Source: Paracandidimonas soli (GTDB lineage Bacteria > Pseudomonadota > Gammaproteobacteria > Burkholderiales > Burkholderiaceae_B). From it: a stretch of DNA of 64,000 nucleotides. The notes beneath the pieces were generated by a model. The model saw nothing but the letters and a program-made list of their open reading frames with translations, searched no databases and was not told where the DNA came from. The stretch is taken from positions 1 to 64,000 of the forward strand of contig NZ_SMBX01000006.1 of NCBI RefSeq assembly GCF_004342005.1, read 5' to 3'. This document shows positions 36,709 through 48,168 of this stretch, piece after piece (positions within the stretch are counted from its first letter, which is position 1; every line of letters starts with the position of its first letter). The position numbers and the translations under genes are program-made.

Positions 36709-36727
36709 CGCCGGGCCGCCCCTAGAC

Positions 36728-36752
36728 AAAAAGCGCCCCCCTTGGGGGGGCG
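36728..36752 (-). terminator. Rho-independent terminator of the minus-strand catabolic genes
   Basis: Read on the minus strand, GCGCCCCCC pairs with GGGGGGCGC and is followed by TTTTTGTC. It lies 30 bases past the aldehyde dehydrogenase stop codon. Confidence 0.78.
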
Positions 36753-36781
36753 CAGCAAGCCTTCTCGCACGGCAGCCCCTC

Positions 36782-38221
36782 TCAGTGCATCTGCGTGACG
36801 ACCTTGGTGTTGAGATAGGCTTCCATGGCTTCCAGCCCGCCTTCCGAGCCGTAGCCGGAATCCTGCACGCCGCCGAACGGCATCTCGGGCAGGCCGAGGC
36901 CATGGTGGTTGACGGACAGCATGCCGCTTTCGATATCACGCGACAGGTCGGAGATGATCTTTGCGGAGGCGGTGAAGGCATAGGCGGCCAGTCCGTAAGG
37001 CAGCCGGTTCGCTTCCGCGAGCATGTCTTCGTGGGTGGCGTAGCGGTTGACGAGCGCCATCGGGCCGAAGGGCTCTTCGTTCATGGCGCGCGCCGTCAGG
37101 GGGACGTCGGTCAGGACCGTGGGTGCGAAGAAGTTGCCGCGATCGCCGATCCGCTTCCCTCCCGTGCGCAGGGTCGCGCCTTGCGCGATTGCGTCCGCCG
37201 TCAATTCCTCCATGGCCTGCACTCGCCTGGGGTTTGCCATGGCGCCCATGGTGACGCCTTGATCCAGGCCATTGCCGACTTTCAGTTCTTCCGAAACGGC
37301 GACCAGGCCGTCGACGAAGCGGTCGAAGACCGTTTCATGCACGATGAAGCGGGTCGGGGCGATGCAGACCTGTCCGGCATTGCGGTATTTGGAGGCGGCC
37401 AGGCGGGTGACCGCCGCGTCGATATCGGCATCCTCGAAGATGAGGGAAGGAGCATGCCCGCCCAACTCCATTGTGACGCGCTTCATGTGCGCGCCCGCCA
37501 GCGCGGCAAGCTGCTTGCCGACGGCTGTGGAGCCGGTGAAAGAGATCTTCCTCACGGTCGGATGGGGGATGAGATAGTTCGAGATTTCCGCCGGGACGCC
37601 GAATACGAGATTCAGCACGCCGGGAGGAAGGCCCGCGTCCTGAAAGGCATTGGCCAGCGCCGCGCAGCTTGCGGGAGTTTCTTCGGGACCTTTCAGGATG
37701 ACGGAGCAGCCGGCGGCCAGCGCGGCCGAGATCTTGCGCGTCGCCTGGTTGAGCGGGAAATTCCAGGGCGTGAAGGCGGCGACGACGCCCACCGGCTCTT
37801 TGATGACGAGCTGGGATATATTGTCGGCGCGCGCCGGTATCACGCGGCCGTAGGTTCGCCTGGCTTCCTCCGCGAACCAGTCTATGACGTCGGCGACGCT
37901 GAGCACTTCGATACGTGCTTCCTTGAGCGGTTTTCCCTGTTCCTGGGTCAGTACTTGCGCTATGTATTCGATACGCTCGCGCAGCAGTCCGGCGGCCTTG
38001 CGCATGGCGCGGGAGCGCTCGAGCGCATTGACCTTGCGCCAGACGGCCAGGCCTTTCTCGGCCGCGGCCAGCGCCTCGTCGAGATCGGATGAACGCGCAT
38101 GGGACAGCGTGCCGATGCGCTCGCCTGTGGCGGGATTGATCACGTCGATGTCTTCGCCGGCGCCCGCGCGCCAGTGTCCATCGATCAGGAGCTTGGTATC
38201 TGGGTAGGAATGCGTTGTCAT
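36782..38221 (-). CDS. NAD(P)-dependent aldehyde dehydrogenase (succinate-semialdehyde DH type)
   Basis: A 479-residue member of the aldehyde dehydrogenase superfamily, closest to the GabD/succinate-semialdehyde group. Visible are the coenzyme-binding [32 protein letters not shown] (~148-179), [13 protein letters not shown], the general-base Glu in MELGGHAP (~250) and the nucleophilic Cys in [11 protein letters not shown] (~285), and the C-terminal [16 protein letters not shown]. It would oxidise an aldehyde formed in the catabolic route of this island. It is the last gene of the minus-strand set, about 106 bases after the hydrolase gene. The substrate cannot be told from sequence. Confidence 0.88.
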   Translation of the reverse strand: MTTHSYPDTKLLIDGHWRAGAGEDIDVINPATGERIGTLSHARSSDLDEALAAAEKGLAVWRKVNALERSRAMRKAAGLLRERIEYIAQVLTQEQGKPLKEARIEVLSVADVIDWFAEEARRTYGRVIPARADNISQLVIKEPVGVVAAFTPWNFPLNQATRKISAALAAGCSVILKGPEETPASCAALANAFQDAGLPPGVLNLVFGVPAEISNYLIPHPTVRKISFTGSTAVGKQLAALAGAHMKRVTMELGGHAPSLIFEDADIDAAVTRLAASKYRNAGQVCIAPTRFIVHETVFDRFVDGLVAVSEELKVGNGLDQGVTMGAMANPRRVQAMEELTADAIAQGATLRTGGKRIGDRGNFFAPTVLTDVPLTARAMNEEPFGPMALVNRYATHEDMLAEANRLPYGLAAYAFTASAKIISDLSRDIESGMLSVNHHGLGLPEMPFGGVQDSGYGSEGGLEAMEAYLNTKVVTQMH

Positions 38222-38327
38222 CTATGGGCCCTTTTGAAAGTTGCGGATGGCGCTTCGATGTGTCGATCGACTTACTTCCAATAGTAGCCGAGCCGTTGCG
38301 GGATTTCCCGTCTGATTGCCTGTAGCC

Positions 38328-39152
38328 CTAGAAGCGGTACAGCTCGGCAGGGTTGTCGCGCAGTATCAGATCCATGTCTTCCTGGGCCCTGGTCCATTGC
38401 CCCAGCAGCGCGAGCAGGTTCCGCTCGTCGGGCCTGTCCTGCTGCGTCGGGTGGGGCCAGTTGCTGGCCCACAGGCAGCGCTGTGGGTAGGCGTGCGCCA
38501 GGGTGCCGGCCAGCCGGCCCACGTCTTCGAATGCGGGCTTGCCTGTGCGCGAGGTCTCGTAGGGAGCGGAAAGCTTGACCCAGGTGTTGCCGCCGTCCAG
38601 CAGCCGGCGCAGGGCCAGGAATCCGGGATGATCCGTCGGGACGGGCTCGAGGAACTTGCCGACATGGTCGATGACCAGGCGGCAGGGCAGGCCGGCAAGC
38701 ATGGGCGCGTATTGCGTCAGGTCGCGCCCGTCCAGCTGCAGGTTGATGTTCCAGCCCAGCGGCGCAATGCGCTCCGCCATGACGGGCAGGTCTTCCCAGC
38801 GCATGACTTGCGGCGCGCCGGGCACCAGCATGAAGCGCAGGCCGCGCGCGCCCAGCGCATCGTAGTGCGCAAGATCCGCATCGGAAACATCGACCGGCAA
38901 TGTCAGGATGGCGCGCGTATTCGCGGGATCTCTCGCCAGGGCTTCCAGCGTGCAGCGATTGTCGAATGCATAGCCGGTGGCCTGCACGATGACCGCGCGG
39001 GAAAGCCCCAGCTCCGAACGCAGCGCCAGGTAGTCGTCCCAGGTGGCGTGCGGCGGGGAAACCGGGTTTGCCTGCGGGATGGGGTGGAGGTTCATGTCAT
39101 AGACATGGATATGGCAATCGCAGGCCAGGTCGGGGATGCGTTTTTCTGTCAT
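38328..39152 (-). CDS. Amidohydrolase_2-family TIM-barrel hydrolase (LigI-like)
   Basis: A 274-residue protein of the COG3618 group, which includes 2-pyrone-4,6-dicarboxylate lactonase. The metal/substrate HxH appears in LACDCHIHVYD (~8-18), a later His in RLVIDHVGKF (~160), and LWASNWPHPTQQ (~230) marks the last strand. In the lactonases this last block usually reads GTDWPH with a catalytic Asp; here it is Asn. ATG 39152 begins the family match; an upstream in-frame ATG at 39191 would overlap the neighbouring gene. It sits 28 bases after the 2-hydroxyacid dehydrogenase gene and is likely co-transcribed. It probably opens a lactone or cleaves a related bond; the substrate is unknown. Confidence 0.78.
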   Translation of the reverse strand: MTEKRIPDLACDCHIHVYDMNLHPIPQANPVSPPHATWDDYLALRSELGLSRAVIVQATGYAFDNRCTLEALARDPANTRAILTLPVDVSDADLAHYDALGARGLRFMLVPGAPQVMRWEDLPVMAERIAPLGWNINLQLDGRDLTQYAPMLAGLPCRLVIDHVGKFLEPVPTDHPGFLALRRLLDGGNTWVKLSAPYETSRTGKPAFEDVGRLAGTLAHAYPQRCLWASNWPHPTQQDRPDERNLLALLGQWTRAQEDMDLILRDNPAELYRF

Positions 39153-39180
39153 GTTCCGTTCGCTCAATTGGCGTGAGGCG

Positions 39181-40179
39181 TTACCCGGCAAGGAACCGGC
39201 TGGCGAATCGATGGGCTTGCCCGGCGTTCAGGGCGTTGGGCGGCATGCGGCCTTCCAGCATGGCGCGCACCTGCTCCACGGTGTCCCAGGCCTGGTGCTC
39301 GACGGCTTCCGGCGTGAGGCCTCCGATATGGGGCGATGCGACGACCCGGGGATGCACGGCCAGCGCCGGTGATGGCTTCTGATCCAGCGCCATGCCGACG
39401 TCCATGCCTGCGCCGGCTATCTTGCGGGAGTCCAGCGCTTCCAGCAAGGCAGCCTCGTCGATCAGCTCGCCCCGGGATGCATTGATGAAAAAAGCGTGGG
39501 ACTGCATCAGCGACAGCGCCCTGGCATCGATCAGGTGGTGCGTTTCCGGCGTCGACACGGCCAGGCAGACAACGAAATCGGATTGCGACAGCAGTTCGTC
39601 GAAGCCGCATTGCCCGACTCCCTCGGTCTCGATGGACTGGAAGGGGTCGTATGCCTGGACCTTCATGCCGAACGCCAGGCCGAGCGAGGCAAGATAGCGC
39701 CCGATGGTGCCATAGCCGATGATGCCCAGGGTCGCGCCGCGCAGCTCGCGCCCCATGCCGACTTCCATGTCCCGGTTCTGGCGGTAGGCCAGGCAGTAGT
39801 CCACGATATTGCGCGACAGGTTGATCATGGTGCCGATGATCCATTCCGACACCGATGGGCCGAAGCCGGGCGTGGCCCGCGTCACCAGCACGCCATTGCG
39901 GCTGGCGGCGTCGATATCGATGTTGCGCACGTCCACGGCTACGCGACAGAAGGCCGCCAGCCTGGGCAGGCTGTCGAAGACAAGGGCGGGAACGATGGGA
40001 ATGCGCGCGCCGATGATGACGTCGCAGTCCTGCGCGGCTTCGATCATCTCTTCCACGGAAGGTTCGCCCGGGCCCGAGCTCAGCTTGACTTCGGCGATCT
40101 CGCGCAGGGCGGCCAGGGCTTTTTCGCCGTAGTACTGAGTGCGCATTACGGGCGAATGGGTAAGGAATATCTTTGTCAT
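39181..40179 (-). CDS. D-2-hydroxyacid dehydrogenase family protein
   Basis: A 332-residue NAD(P)-dependent dehydrogenase. The nucleotide fold is GATLGIIGYGTIGRYLASLGLAFGMKVQAYD (~147-178). The substrate-binding Arg is in NASRGELIDEAALLEAL (~235), and the catalytic His is in VASPHIGGLTPEAVEHQA (~287). The catalytic Glu normally found in DVFExEP is not present: the region reads DVGMALDQKPSPAL, so this belongs to a divergent subgroup. It would interconvert a 2-hydroxy and a 2-keto acid. It is the first structural gene after the LacI regulator on the same strand. Confidence 0.85.
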   Translation of the reverse strand: MTKIFLTHSPVMRTQYYGEKALAALREIAEVKLSSGPGEPSVEEMIEAAQDCDVIIGARIPIVPALVFDSLPRLAAFCRVAVDVRNIDIDAASRNGVLVTRATPGFGPSVSEWIIGTMINLSRNIVDYCLAYRQNRDMEVGMGRELRGATLGIIGYGTIGRYLASLGLAFGMKVQAYDPFQSIETEGVGQCGFDELLSQSDFVVCLAVSTPETHHLIDARALSLMQSHAFFINASRGELIDEAALLEALDSRKIAGAGMDVGMALDQKPSPALAVHPRVVASPHIGGLTPEAVEHQAWDTVEQVRAMLEGRMPPNALNAGQAHRFASRFLAG

Positions 40180-40207
40180 GCTGTCGTATACCGAAGAGAA
40201 GAGGGAT

Positions 40208-41254
40208 TCAACGAGCGCCGGGCGGACAGGCCACCGACTGACGCTCGATCAGTGTCGGGGTGAAAACCAGCTCGCTGGCGGCCGCGGAGGGGTCGGACAG
40301 GCGCGCGATGGCGCAGTCCACCATGGTCCTGACCATATCGTCGATCGGCATGGCGACGGAAGTCAGCGCGGGCCAGATGTAGTGGGAGATGGCGAAATCG
40401 TCCATGCCGATGACGGAAACGTCTTCGGGCGTGCGCTTGCCTGCGTCCCTCAGCCCGGCCATCAGGCCGAATGCCATCATGTCGTTCACGACGACGATGC
40501 CGGTGGGGGCGCTGGCCGACCGGCCGATTTTCTGGCCGAGTTCGAAGCCGACCTTGCCGAGTTCGGAATCTCCGTACATGGTGATGCTGCGGCCTTCGAT
40601 GACCTCGGTTCGTACGGGAACCTGCGCGTTGGCGGCGGCCATGCGAAAGCCGTCTATCTTGGCCTGGCGACTGATCGTCATGCCCGCGGGCATGGCGAAG
40701 GCCAGGTGGCGGTGGCCATGCTGGATCAGGTGCGCGGCCGCCAGCCGGCCGGCCTCTATGTTGTCCGGCTGCACGTGGTCGATGGGGACGCTGCTGTCGG
40801 GATTGCCGCCCCGGTCATAGCTGACGACGGCCAGGCCGCGGCGAACGGCGTCTTCGACGTGGCGTTCGTCGGCAAGCGATGAAATCAGGATGGCGGCGCC
40901 CACGCCAAAGTCGACCAGATCCTGGAACATGCTGGCTTCCTGCCGGCGGTCGCGCTGGGTGTTGCACAGAAGCACGCGATACCCGTAGCGCCGTTGCGCA
41001 TAGGCTTCGATGGCCGCGGCGATCTGGCCCATGAAGGGGTTGGCGGTGGACGAGACCAGCAGGCCGATCATGGATGTGCGGCCGGTTTTCAACTGGCGCG
41101 CGGCGCGGCTGGGGCGATAGTCCAGCTTTTCGATGGCGGCCAGCACCTTGTCGAAGGTTTCCGGGCGCAGGCGGTCGCGTTTCTCGTTGAGTACGTTGGA
41201 AACGGAGCTGACGGAAACGCCTGCAAGCCTGGCGACGTCCTGAATGGTGGCCAA
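40208..41254 (-). CDS. LacI-family transcriptional regulator
   Basis: A 348-residue repressor. The N-terminal helix-turn-helix and hinge read MATIQDVARLAGVSVSSVSNVLN and DYRPSRAARQLKTGRTSMIGLLV. The rest is a periplasmic-binding-protein-like effector domain with DFGVGAAILISS, SYDRGGN, VVNDMMAFGLMAGLRDAGKRTPEDVSVIGMDD and SVAMPIDDM. It lies between the catabolic genes and the divergent TRAP operon and very probably controls both, through palindromes at 41324-41339 and 41505-41533. AGGAGG precedes the ATG. The inducer is presumably the transported carboxylate or a product of it. Confidence 0.92.
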   Translation of the reverse strand: MATIQDVARLAGVSVSSVSNVLNEKRDRLRPETFDKVLAAIEKLDYRPSRAARQLKTGRTSMIGLLVSSTANPFMGQIAAAIEAYAQRRYGYRVLLCNTQRDRRQEASMFQDLVDFGVGAAILISSLADERHVEDAVRRGLAVVSYDRGGNPDSSVPIDHVQPDNIEAGRLAAAHLIQHGHRHLAFAMPAGMTISRQAKIDGFRMAAANAQVPVRTEVIEGRSITMYGDSELGKVGFELGQKIGRSASAPTGIVVVNDMMAFGLMAGLRDAGKRTPEDVSVIGMDDFAISHYIWPALTSVAMPIDDMVRTMVDCAIARLSDPSAAASELVFTPTLIERQSVACPPGAR

Positions 41255-41323
41255 AGAAAACCTCCTGTGGCGATGGGCGGGGGCGGTTGGGCAGGAGAGG
41301 GCTGCCGGAATGTCTCCGCGGAA

Positions 41324-41339
41324 AGTAAAACGGTTTAGT
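41324..41339. promoter_or_regulatory. LacI-type operator near its own gene
   Basis: AGTAAAACGGTTTAGT is a near-palindrome with the CG-centred core typical of LacI-family operators. It resembles the two sites before the TRAP operon. An additional imperfect inverted repeat (AAACGATATA / TATATGTTT) follows at 41341-41364. Confidence 0.6.
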
Positions 41340-41504
41340 CAAACGATATATGAACTATATGTTTAATCTACCATGATCACTATGCCGATGCTACGGAACA
41401 GAATTGGTATTTACGCCAATCCCAGGTATTTTTCCTGAATCTAATGGTAAACACTGATTCTGGAATGGTTAATCTGGCTGAAAAAACACAGTATCATGAT
41501 CGTT

Positions 41505-41533
41505 AGTAAATCGTTCTACTAAAACGATTTATT
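41505..41533. promoter_or_regulatory. Two overlapping LacI-type operators before the TRAP operon
   Basis: AGTAAATCGTTCTACT (41505-41520) and ACTAAAACGATTTATT (41518-41533) share the pattern of the site at 41324 and overlap by three bases. They end 24 bases before the dctP start, a position suited to blocking RNA polymerase. AAATCGTT and AACGATTT also form a wider inverted repeat (41508-41515 and 41523-41530). Confidence 0.62.
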
Positions 41534-41556
41534 TAATTCACAATGGAGACATGACC

Positions 41557-42561
41557 ATGAAGCCAAGGAATTACCTTTCGACCGCCATCAAACTGACATG
41601 CGCACTGGCTCTGGCCATGCCCGTCATCGGCCACGCCCAGGCCAAGAAGAAAGAAATCAAAGTCTCGCACGCCCAGCAGGCGACGCTGGATTCCGAGCTG
41701 CACATCGCCGCCTGGATCTTCCGCAACTACGTCAACGACAATTCCGATACGCTCAGCGTCACAGTGCATGCCAACAATAGCCTGGGCGAAGAGCGCGCCG
41801 TCTACGAGGCCATGCAACTGGGCGCGGGCGCGACCTGCGCGCTGGGCGGCACGGCGATCCTGAACAATTTCTCCAAGCGCGTGGGTGTGATCGACCTGCC
41901 GTTCCTGTGGCGCGACTATGCGCACATGAACAGCGTGCTGGACGGCAAGGTTGGCCAGGAGCTGGCTTCGGATCTCGAAAAGACCGGCCTGAAGACGGTG
42001 GCCTGGCTGACGAACTGGGGCGTGCGCAATGTCGTGACCTCTTCGAAGTCCGTACGCACACCGGAAGACCTGGCTGGCCTGAAGATCCGCACGATCCAGA
42101 GCCAGGTGTACATCGATGCGCTCAACGCCATGGGCGCCAACGCTACGCCGATGGCATTCGGCGAAGTCTATACCGCCATGCAGACCGGCGTGCTGGATGG
42201 CTTCGAACACGGCCCCGCAGTCGTCCTGACCGGCAAATACTACGAAGTAGCCAAGCACATAGCGCTGACCAAGCATCTGCTCGGCCCGGCCGTCTTCGCG
42301 TGTTCCATGCCCCAGTGGAACAGCCTGACCGACAAGGAAAAGGATGTCATCACCAAGGGCGCCAGGTTGGCCGCGGACATCAACCGCTCCCTGGCCCCGG
42401 TGCGTGAACAGCAGGCATTCGATGCGCTGCGCGAGAAAGGCATGGAGATCAACGAGATCGACACCAGCGGCTTCAAGGAAAAGGCCGTGGCGATCCAGGA
42501 CAAGTTCGCCAAAGAGCGCGGTACGGAAGATCTGCTGAAGATCATTCGCGACGCCCAGTAA
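41557..42561 (+). CDS. dctP: TRAP transporter substrate-binding protein (DctP)
   Basis: A 334-residue periplasmic receptor of a tripartite ATP-independent transporter, which takes up organic acids with a sodium gradient. The signal peptide is MKPRNYLSTAIKLTCALALAMPVIGHAQA. DctP landmarks are NSLGEERAVYEAMQLG (~70), the carboxylate-binding Arg region LAGLKIRTIQSQVYIDALNAMGANATPMAFGEVYTAMQTGVLDGFEHG (~170-215) and the closing helices. ATG 41557 is favoured over ATG 41551 because GGAG at 41545-41548 is only two bases from the latter. It is followed by the two membrane subunits. The ligand is unknown. Confidence 0.92.
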   Translation: MKPRNYLSTAIKLTCALALAMPVIGHAQAKKKEIKVSHAQQATLDSELHIAAWIFRNYVNDNSDTLSVTVHANNSLGEERAVYEAMQLGAGATCALGGTAILNNFSKRVGVIDLPFLWRDYAHMNSVLDGKVGQELASDLEKTGLKTVAWLTNWGVRNVVTSSKSVRTPEDLAGLKIRTIQSQVYIDALNAMGANATPMAFGEVYTAMQTGVLDGFEHGPAVVLTGKYYEVAKHIALTKHLLGPAVFACSMPQWNSLTDKEKDVITKGARLAADINRSLAPVREQQAFDALREKGMEINEIDTSGFKEKAVAIQDKFAKERGTEDLLKIIRDAQ

Positions 42562-42636
42562 GACGGACATAGCTTGAGTCGTGGCGCAGCGCCCTGACCG
42601 GACGGCTGGGGCGCTTCGCTGAAACCGGAGACGCCG

Positions 42637-43098
42637 ATGCGTTACATCAATGTTGTCGCACAGCTGCTGCTGGCCATCCTGTTCACGGCCATGCTGGTCG
42701 TAGGGGCCCTGCAGGTGTTCAATCGATTTTTCCTGAATGTGTCCCTGAGCTGGAGCGAGGAGTTCCAGAAGTTCGCCTTCGTGTGGCTAGTGTTCATCGC
42801 CATTCCGCTGGGATACCTGCGTAATGCGCACTTGTGCGTGGACGTCATCGTGTCGCTGTTTCCAAACGCACTGAGGCGCACGATTGCATTTGTCATCGAT
42901 GTCATGTGGCTGGCGCTGGGCATCGCCTTCGTGACGCTGACCTGGCGCCTGATGGGAGTTGCGCAGTATCAGCAGAGCGCCGGGCTGGGCATCAGTATGG
43001 CGTGGGTCTACGGCGGCATGGCCCTGGGCGGCGCCTATCTGGCGCTGGCCGCGGTTACACGAATTCTTGACGTACTGCGTGGAAAGGTGACGCCATGA
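42637..43098 (+). CDS. dctQ: TRAP transporter small membrane subunit (DctQ)
   Basis: A 153-residue protein with four membrane helices. It carries the DctQ pattern: the first helix, then FNRFFLNVSLSWSEEFQKFAFVWLVFIAIPLGYLRNAHLCVDV (residues ~28-70, with the conserved W-SEE), and a final helix pair. It associates with DctM to form the permease. It begins 75 bases after dctP and overlaps dctM by four bases (ATGA). Confidence 0.92.
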   Translation: MRYINVVAQLLLAILFTAMLVVGALQVFNRFFLNVSLSWSEEFQKFAFVWLVFIAIPLGYLRNAHLCVDVIVSLFPNALRRTIAFVIDVMWLALGIAFVTLTWRLMGVAQYQQSAGLGISMAWVYGGMALGGAYLALAAVTRILDVLRGKVTP

Positions 43099-44384
43099 TC
43101 ATGATCGCGATTTTCGTGGGCCTGCTGGCGCTCGTTTTCCTGGGCGTTCCCATTCTGCTGGCGATTGCCACGGTCAGCCTGGCGGGCATCGCTTCGGTGG
43201 ACGGGCTGGTGCTGGCGCTGATGCCGCAAAAGACGTTCGCCATGCTGGATTCATTCAGCTTGCTGGCGCTGCCTTACTTCATTCTGGCCGGCGCAATCAT
43301 GGCCCGGGGCGGCCTGAGCGAAGGGCTGATCGATTTCTCCCAGAAGCTGGTCGGCCATATCCGAGGCAGCATGGGCCATACGGCGGTGCTGTCGTGCGCG
43401 GCAATGGCCAACGTATCGGGCTCGTCCACGGCCGAAGCGGCGGCGGTCGGCTCGCTGACCATCCCGTCCATGAAGGAAAAGGGCTACAACCCCGGCCTGG
43501 CGGCATCCATCGTGGCGGCCGCGGCCACGGTCGGCCCCATCATTCCGCCCAGCATGACCATGATTATCTATGGCTCCATGACGGGCGTCTCCATTGGCGG
43601 GCTGTTTCTGGCAGGTGTGCTGCCCGGTCTGATGATTGTCGTGCTCCTGATGGCGGTGATCTACGGCTTGTCCTATCTACCGGGGTATCCGGAACTGCGC
43701 GTCAAGCTGCCCCGGGCGTCGCTGCGCCAGATCGTCAAGGCGACGGTCGAGGTGTGGCCGGCCCTGCTGGCGCCATTCGTCATCATGGGCGGTATTCTGG
43801 CAGGTGTGTTCACGGCGACGGAGGCCGGCGTGGTCGCCTGCCTCTACAGCCTGGCGGTCAGCGTGTTCTGGTACCGCGGCCTGGACGTCAAGACGATCTT
43901 CCGCATACTGATCGATGCCGCGGTCACCACAGCCATGGTGGCTGGCGTCATTGGCATGGCGGGAGCGCTGGGCTGGATGCTGAGCTACCTGAACTTCAAT
44001 GACGTCATGCTGCAGGCCATGAGCGGCCTGACGACGGATCCGTTCATCATGCTGATGATCCTGCTGGGTCTGCTGCTCCTGCTGACCATGCTGCTGGACG
44101 GCCTGGCGGTGATCGTCGTGCTGATTCCCACGATCGTCTACATCGGCCAGTCGTTCCAGTATGATCCCCTGCAACTGGGCATCCTGATGATCATGATCAC
44201 GCAGATCGCAGGCCTGACGCCGCCGGTCGCCATCCTGCTGTTCGTCACGACCAGCATCGCGGAGATCCGCTTCGTGGATACTCTGCGCGCCAGTTGGCCG
44301 TTCGTCCTTACGCTGCTGTTTGCTCTGATGATGGTGGTGCTGTTCCCGTCGCTGGCGACCTGGCTGCCGAGCCAGGTGCTTTAG
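43095..44384 (+). CDS. dctM: TRAP transporter large membrane subunit (DctM)
   Basis: A 429-residue polytopic transporter with about twelve helices. DctM-family blocks visible are GHIRGSMGHTAVLSCAAMANVSGSSTAEAAAVGSLTIPSMKEKGYNPGLAASIVAAAATVGPIIPPSMTMIIYG-like loops (~95-165, with the SGSS and IPPS motifs) and, in the second half, ITQIAGLTPPVAILLFVTTS (~372). It translocates the organic acid delivered by DctP. It overlaps dctQ by four bases; a terminator follows. Confidence 0.93.
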   Translation: MIMIAIFVGLLALVFLGVPILLAIATVSLAGIASVDGLVLALMPQKTFAMLDSFSLLALPYFILAGAIMARGGLSEGLIDFSQKLVGHIRGSMGHTAVLSCAAMANVSGSSTAEAAAVGSLTIPSMKEKGYNPGLAASIVAAAATVGPIIPPSMTMIIYGSMTGVSIGGLFLAGVLPGLMIVVLLMAVIYGLSYLPGYPELRVKLPRASLRQIVKATVEVWPALLAPFVIMGGILAGVFTATEAGVVACLYSLAVSVFWYRGLDVKTIFRILIDAAVTTAMVAGVIGMAGALGWMLSYLNFNDVMLQAMSGLTTDPFIMLMILLGLLLLLTMLLDGLAVIVVLIPTIVYIGQSFQYDPLQLGILMIMITQIAGLTPPVAILLFVTTSIAEIRFVDTLRASWPFVLTLLFALMMVVLFPSLATWLPSQVL

Positions 44385-44409
44385 CGGCGAAACAGCGGTC
44401 GATGCCTGA

Positions 44410-44446
44410 ACATGCCCGGATCCTGCGATCCGGGCATGTCGTTTTC
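44410..44446 (+). terminator. Rho-independent terminator after dctM
   Basis: ACATGCCCGGATC (44410-44422) pairs perfectly with GATCCGGGCATGT (44427-44439) around CTGC, followed by CGTTTTC. Confidence 0.82.
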
Positions 44447-44458
44447 GGGAAGAGCCTA

Positions 44459-44576
44459 TGACCACGCGCCAAAGCGCAAGCCTCGTCGTTCACGACGAGG
44501 TCAAGCGAGGCCAGCCCTTACAGGCGCCCCCGTATCGTGACGAGGAAGCTCCCGACTTCAGGCGGGAGTGACTCAC
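44459..44576 (+). repeat. Dispersed hairpin repeat, copy 3 (118 bp)
   Basis: It has the same TGACC start and ACTCAC end as copies 2 and 4. The left hairpin is a perfect 8-bp stem, CCTCGTCG (44481-44488) with CGACGAGG (44493-44500), and the right hairpin is CTCCCG/CGGGAG. Nine bases of the central GGCGCC palindrome pair are missing relative to copies 2 and 4. The stop codon of the DUF721 gene on the minus strand lies inside its last bases (44573-44575). Confidence 0.9.
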
Positions 44577-45049
44577 CCGGGGTCGTGGCGTTTGAGCAGC
44601 CGGGCGATGGCATCGGCCAGCGGGCCGGGGTGGATGGCTGGCTGGATTTCGGAGAACGCCTGGACGCCGGCCGTTCCCAGCGGGTTGACGGATTTCGGCG
44701 GGCGCTGCGGCGCCGTCTGAAGGCGGGCCGCCTGGATCTTGACGGTGATTTCGGTCAGGTTCCAGCCCTTTTCGTTCATTTTCCGGGTGATGGTGGGGGC
44801 GAGCTGGCGCAGCTTGGCGGCATGGGCGGCGCTGGGCACGCTGAGCACCATCCGCGCATCCTCGATCAGGGCGACGCGGCAGGCCTGCCCCATGGCGCCG
44901 GGGACCAGGCGCTGCAGGGTTTCCTGCGCGGCCAGCAGCCGCCGGGCGGCATCCAGCACCGAGGCCGCGCGCGGCTCCGTCGACAGCCACTGGATGGCGA
45001 CGCTGGCATCGGCGGACTTCCTGGCTGGATGGTAAGGGAATCGTGACAT
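44573..45049 (-). CDS. DUF721 (DciA-like) protein
   Basis: A 158-residue protein with a DUF721 domain (~35-110: AARRLLAAQETLQRLVPGAMGQACRVALIEDARMVLSV..., then AAKLRQLAPTITRKMNEKGWNLTEITVKIQA). Members of this family next to secA are widespread in proteobacteria, and DciA, a member, loads the replicative helicase where DnaC/DnaI are absent. Whether this one is DciA cannot be settled here. It is divergent from secA. Its last codons and stop fall at the border of repeat copy 3, so the native C-terminus may have been altered by that insertion. Confidence 0.8.
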   Translation of the reverse strand: MSRFPYHPARKSADASVAIQWLSTEPRAASVLDAARRLLAAQETLQRLVPGAMGQACRVALIEDARMVLSVPSAAHAAKLRQLAPTITRKMNEKGWNLTEITVKIQAARLQTAPQRPPKSVNPLGTAGVQAFSEIQPAIHPGPLADAIARLLKRHDPG

Positions 45050-45169
45050 GGCGCGGCGATGACTGGCTGCCAGCCTGCTGGCGGATGGGCCGGAGCCGGA
45101 AAGGACTTTCCGCCATTCTATCGCATGGTTCGGCCATCTCCCCTAATATAGGGCGGTTTGGCATATGAT

Positions 45170-45197
45170 TTGACGCTGGTGCGTTAAACTGTATTGT
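45170..45197 (+). promoter_or_regulatory. Probable secA promoter
   Basis: TTGACG (45170-45175) and TATTGT (45192-45197) are spaced by 16 bases and lie about 97 bases before the secA start. There is no sign of a secM-type arrest peptide in the leader. Confidence 0.45.
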
Positions 45198-45293
45198 TTT
45201 CCTGCGGCATATGGCCGCCAACCTGTGGTTTATTTGGCATGTGCGGGCGTTGGTCCGGAATGGCCCGGGCCGAGCAGCAACACGGATATACGA

Positions 45294-48023
<2,730 letters not shown>

Positions 48024-48168
48024 CGCCGGTCTGAGCCTGTCTTTCCCTGTCGGGAGAGGGCGGGCTTTCCGCCGACCGGCAGGCGGCCCCGTCGACGCAG
48101 CATGGCGCCGGATCCGCGAGTTTCCCGCGCTTGCCATGATTTGATCAACTTGCATCAAGGAAAATGTC

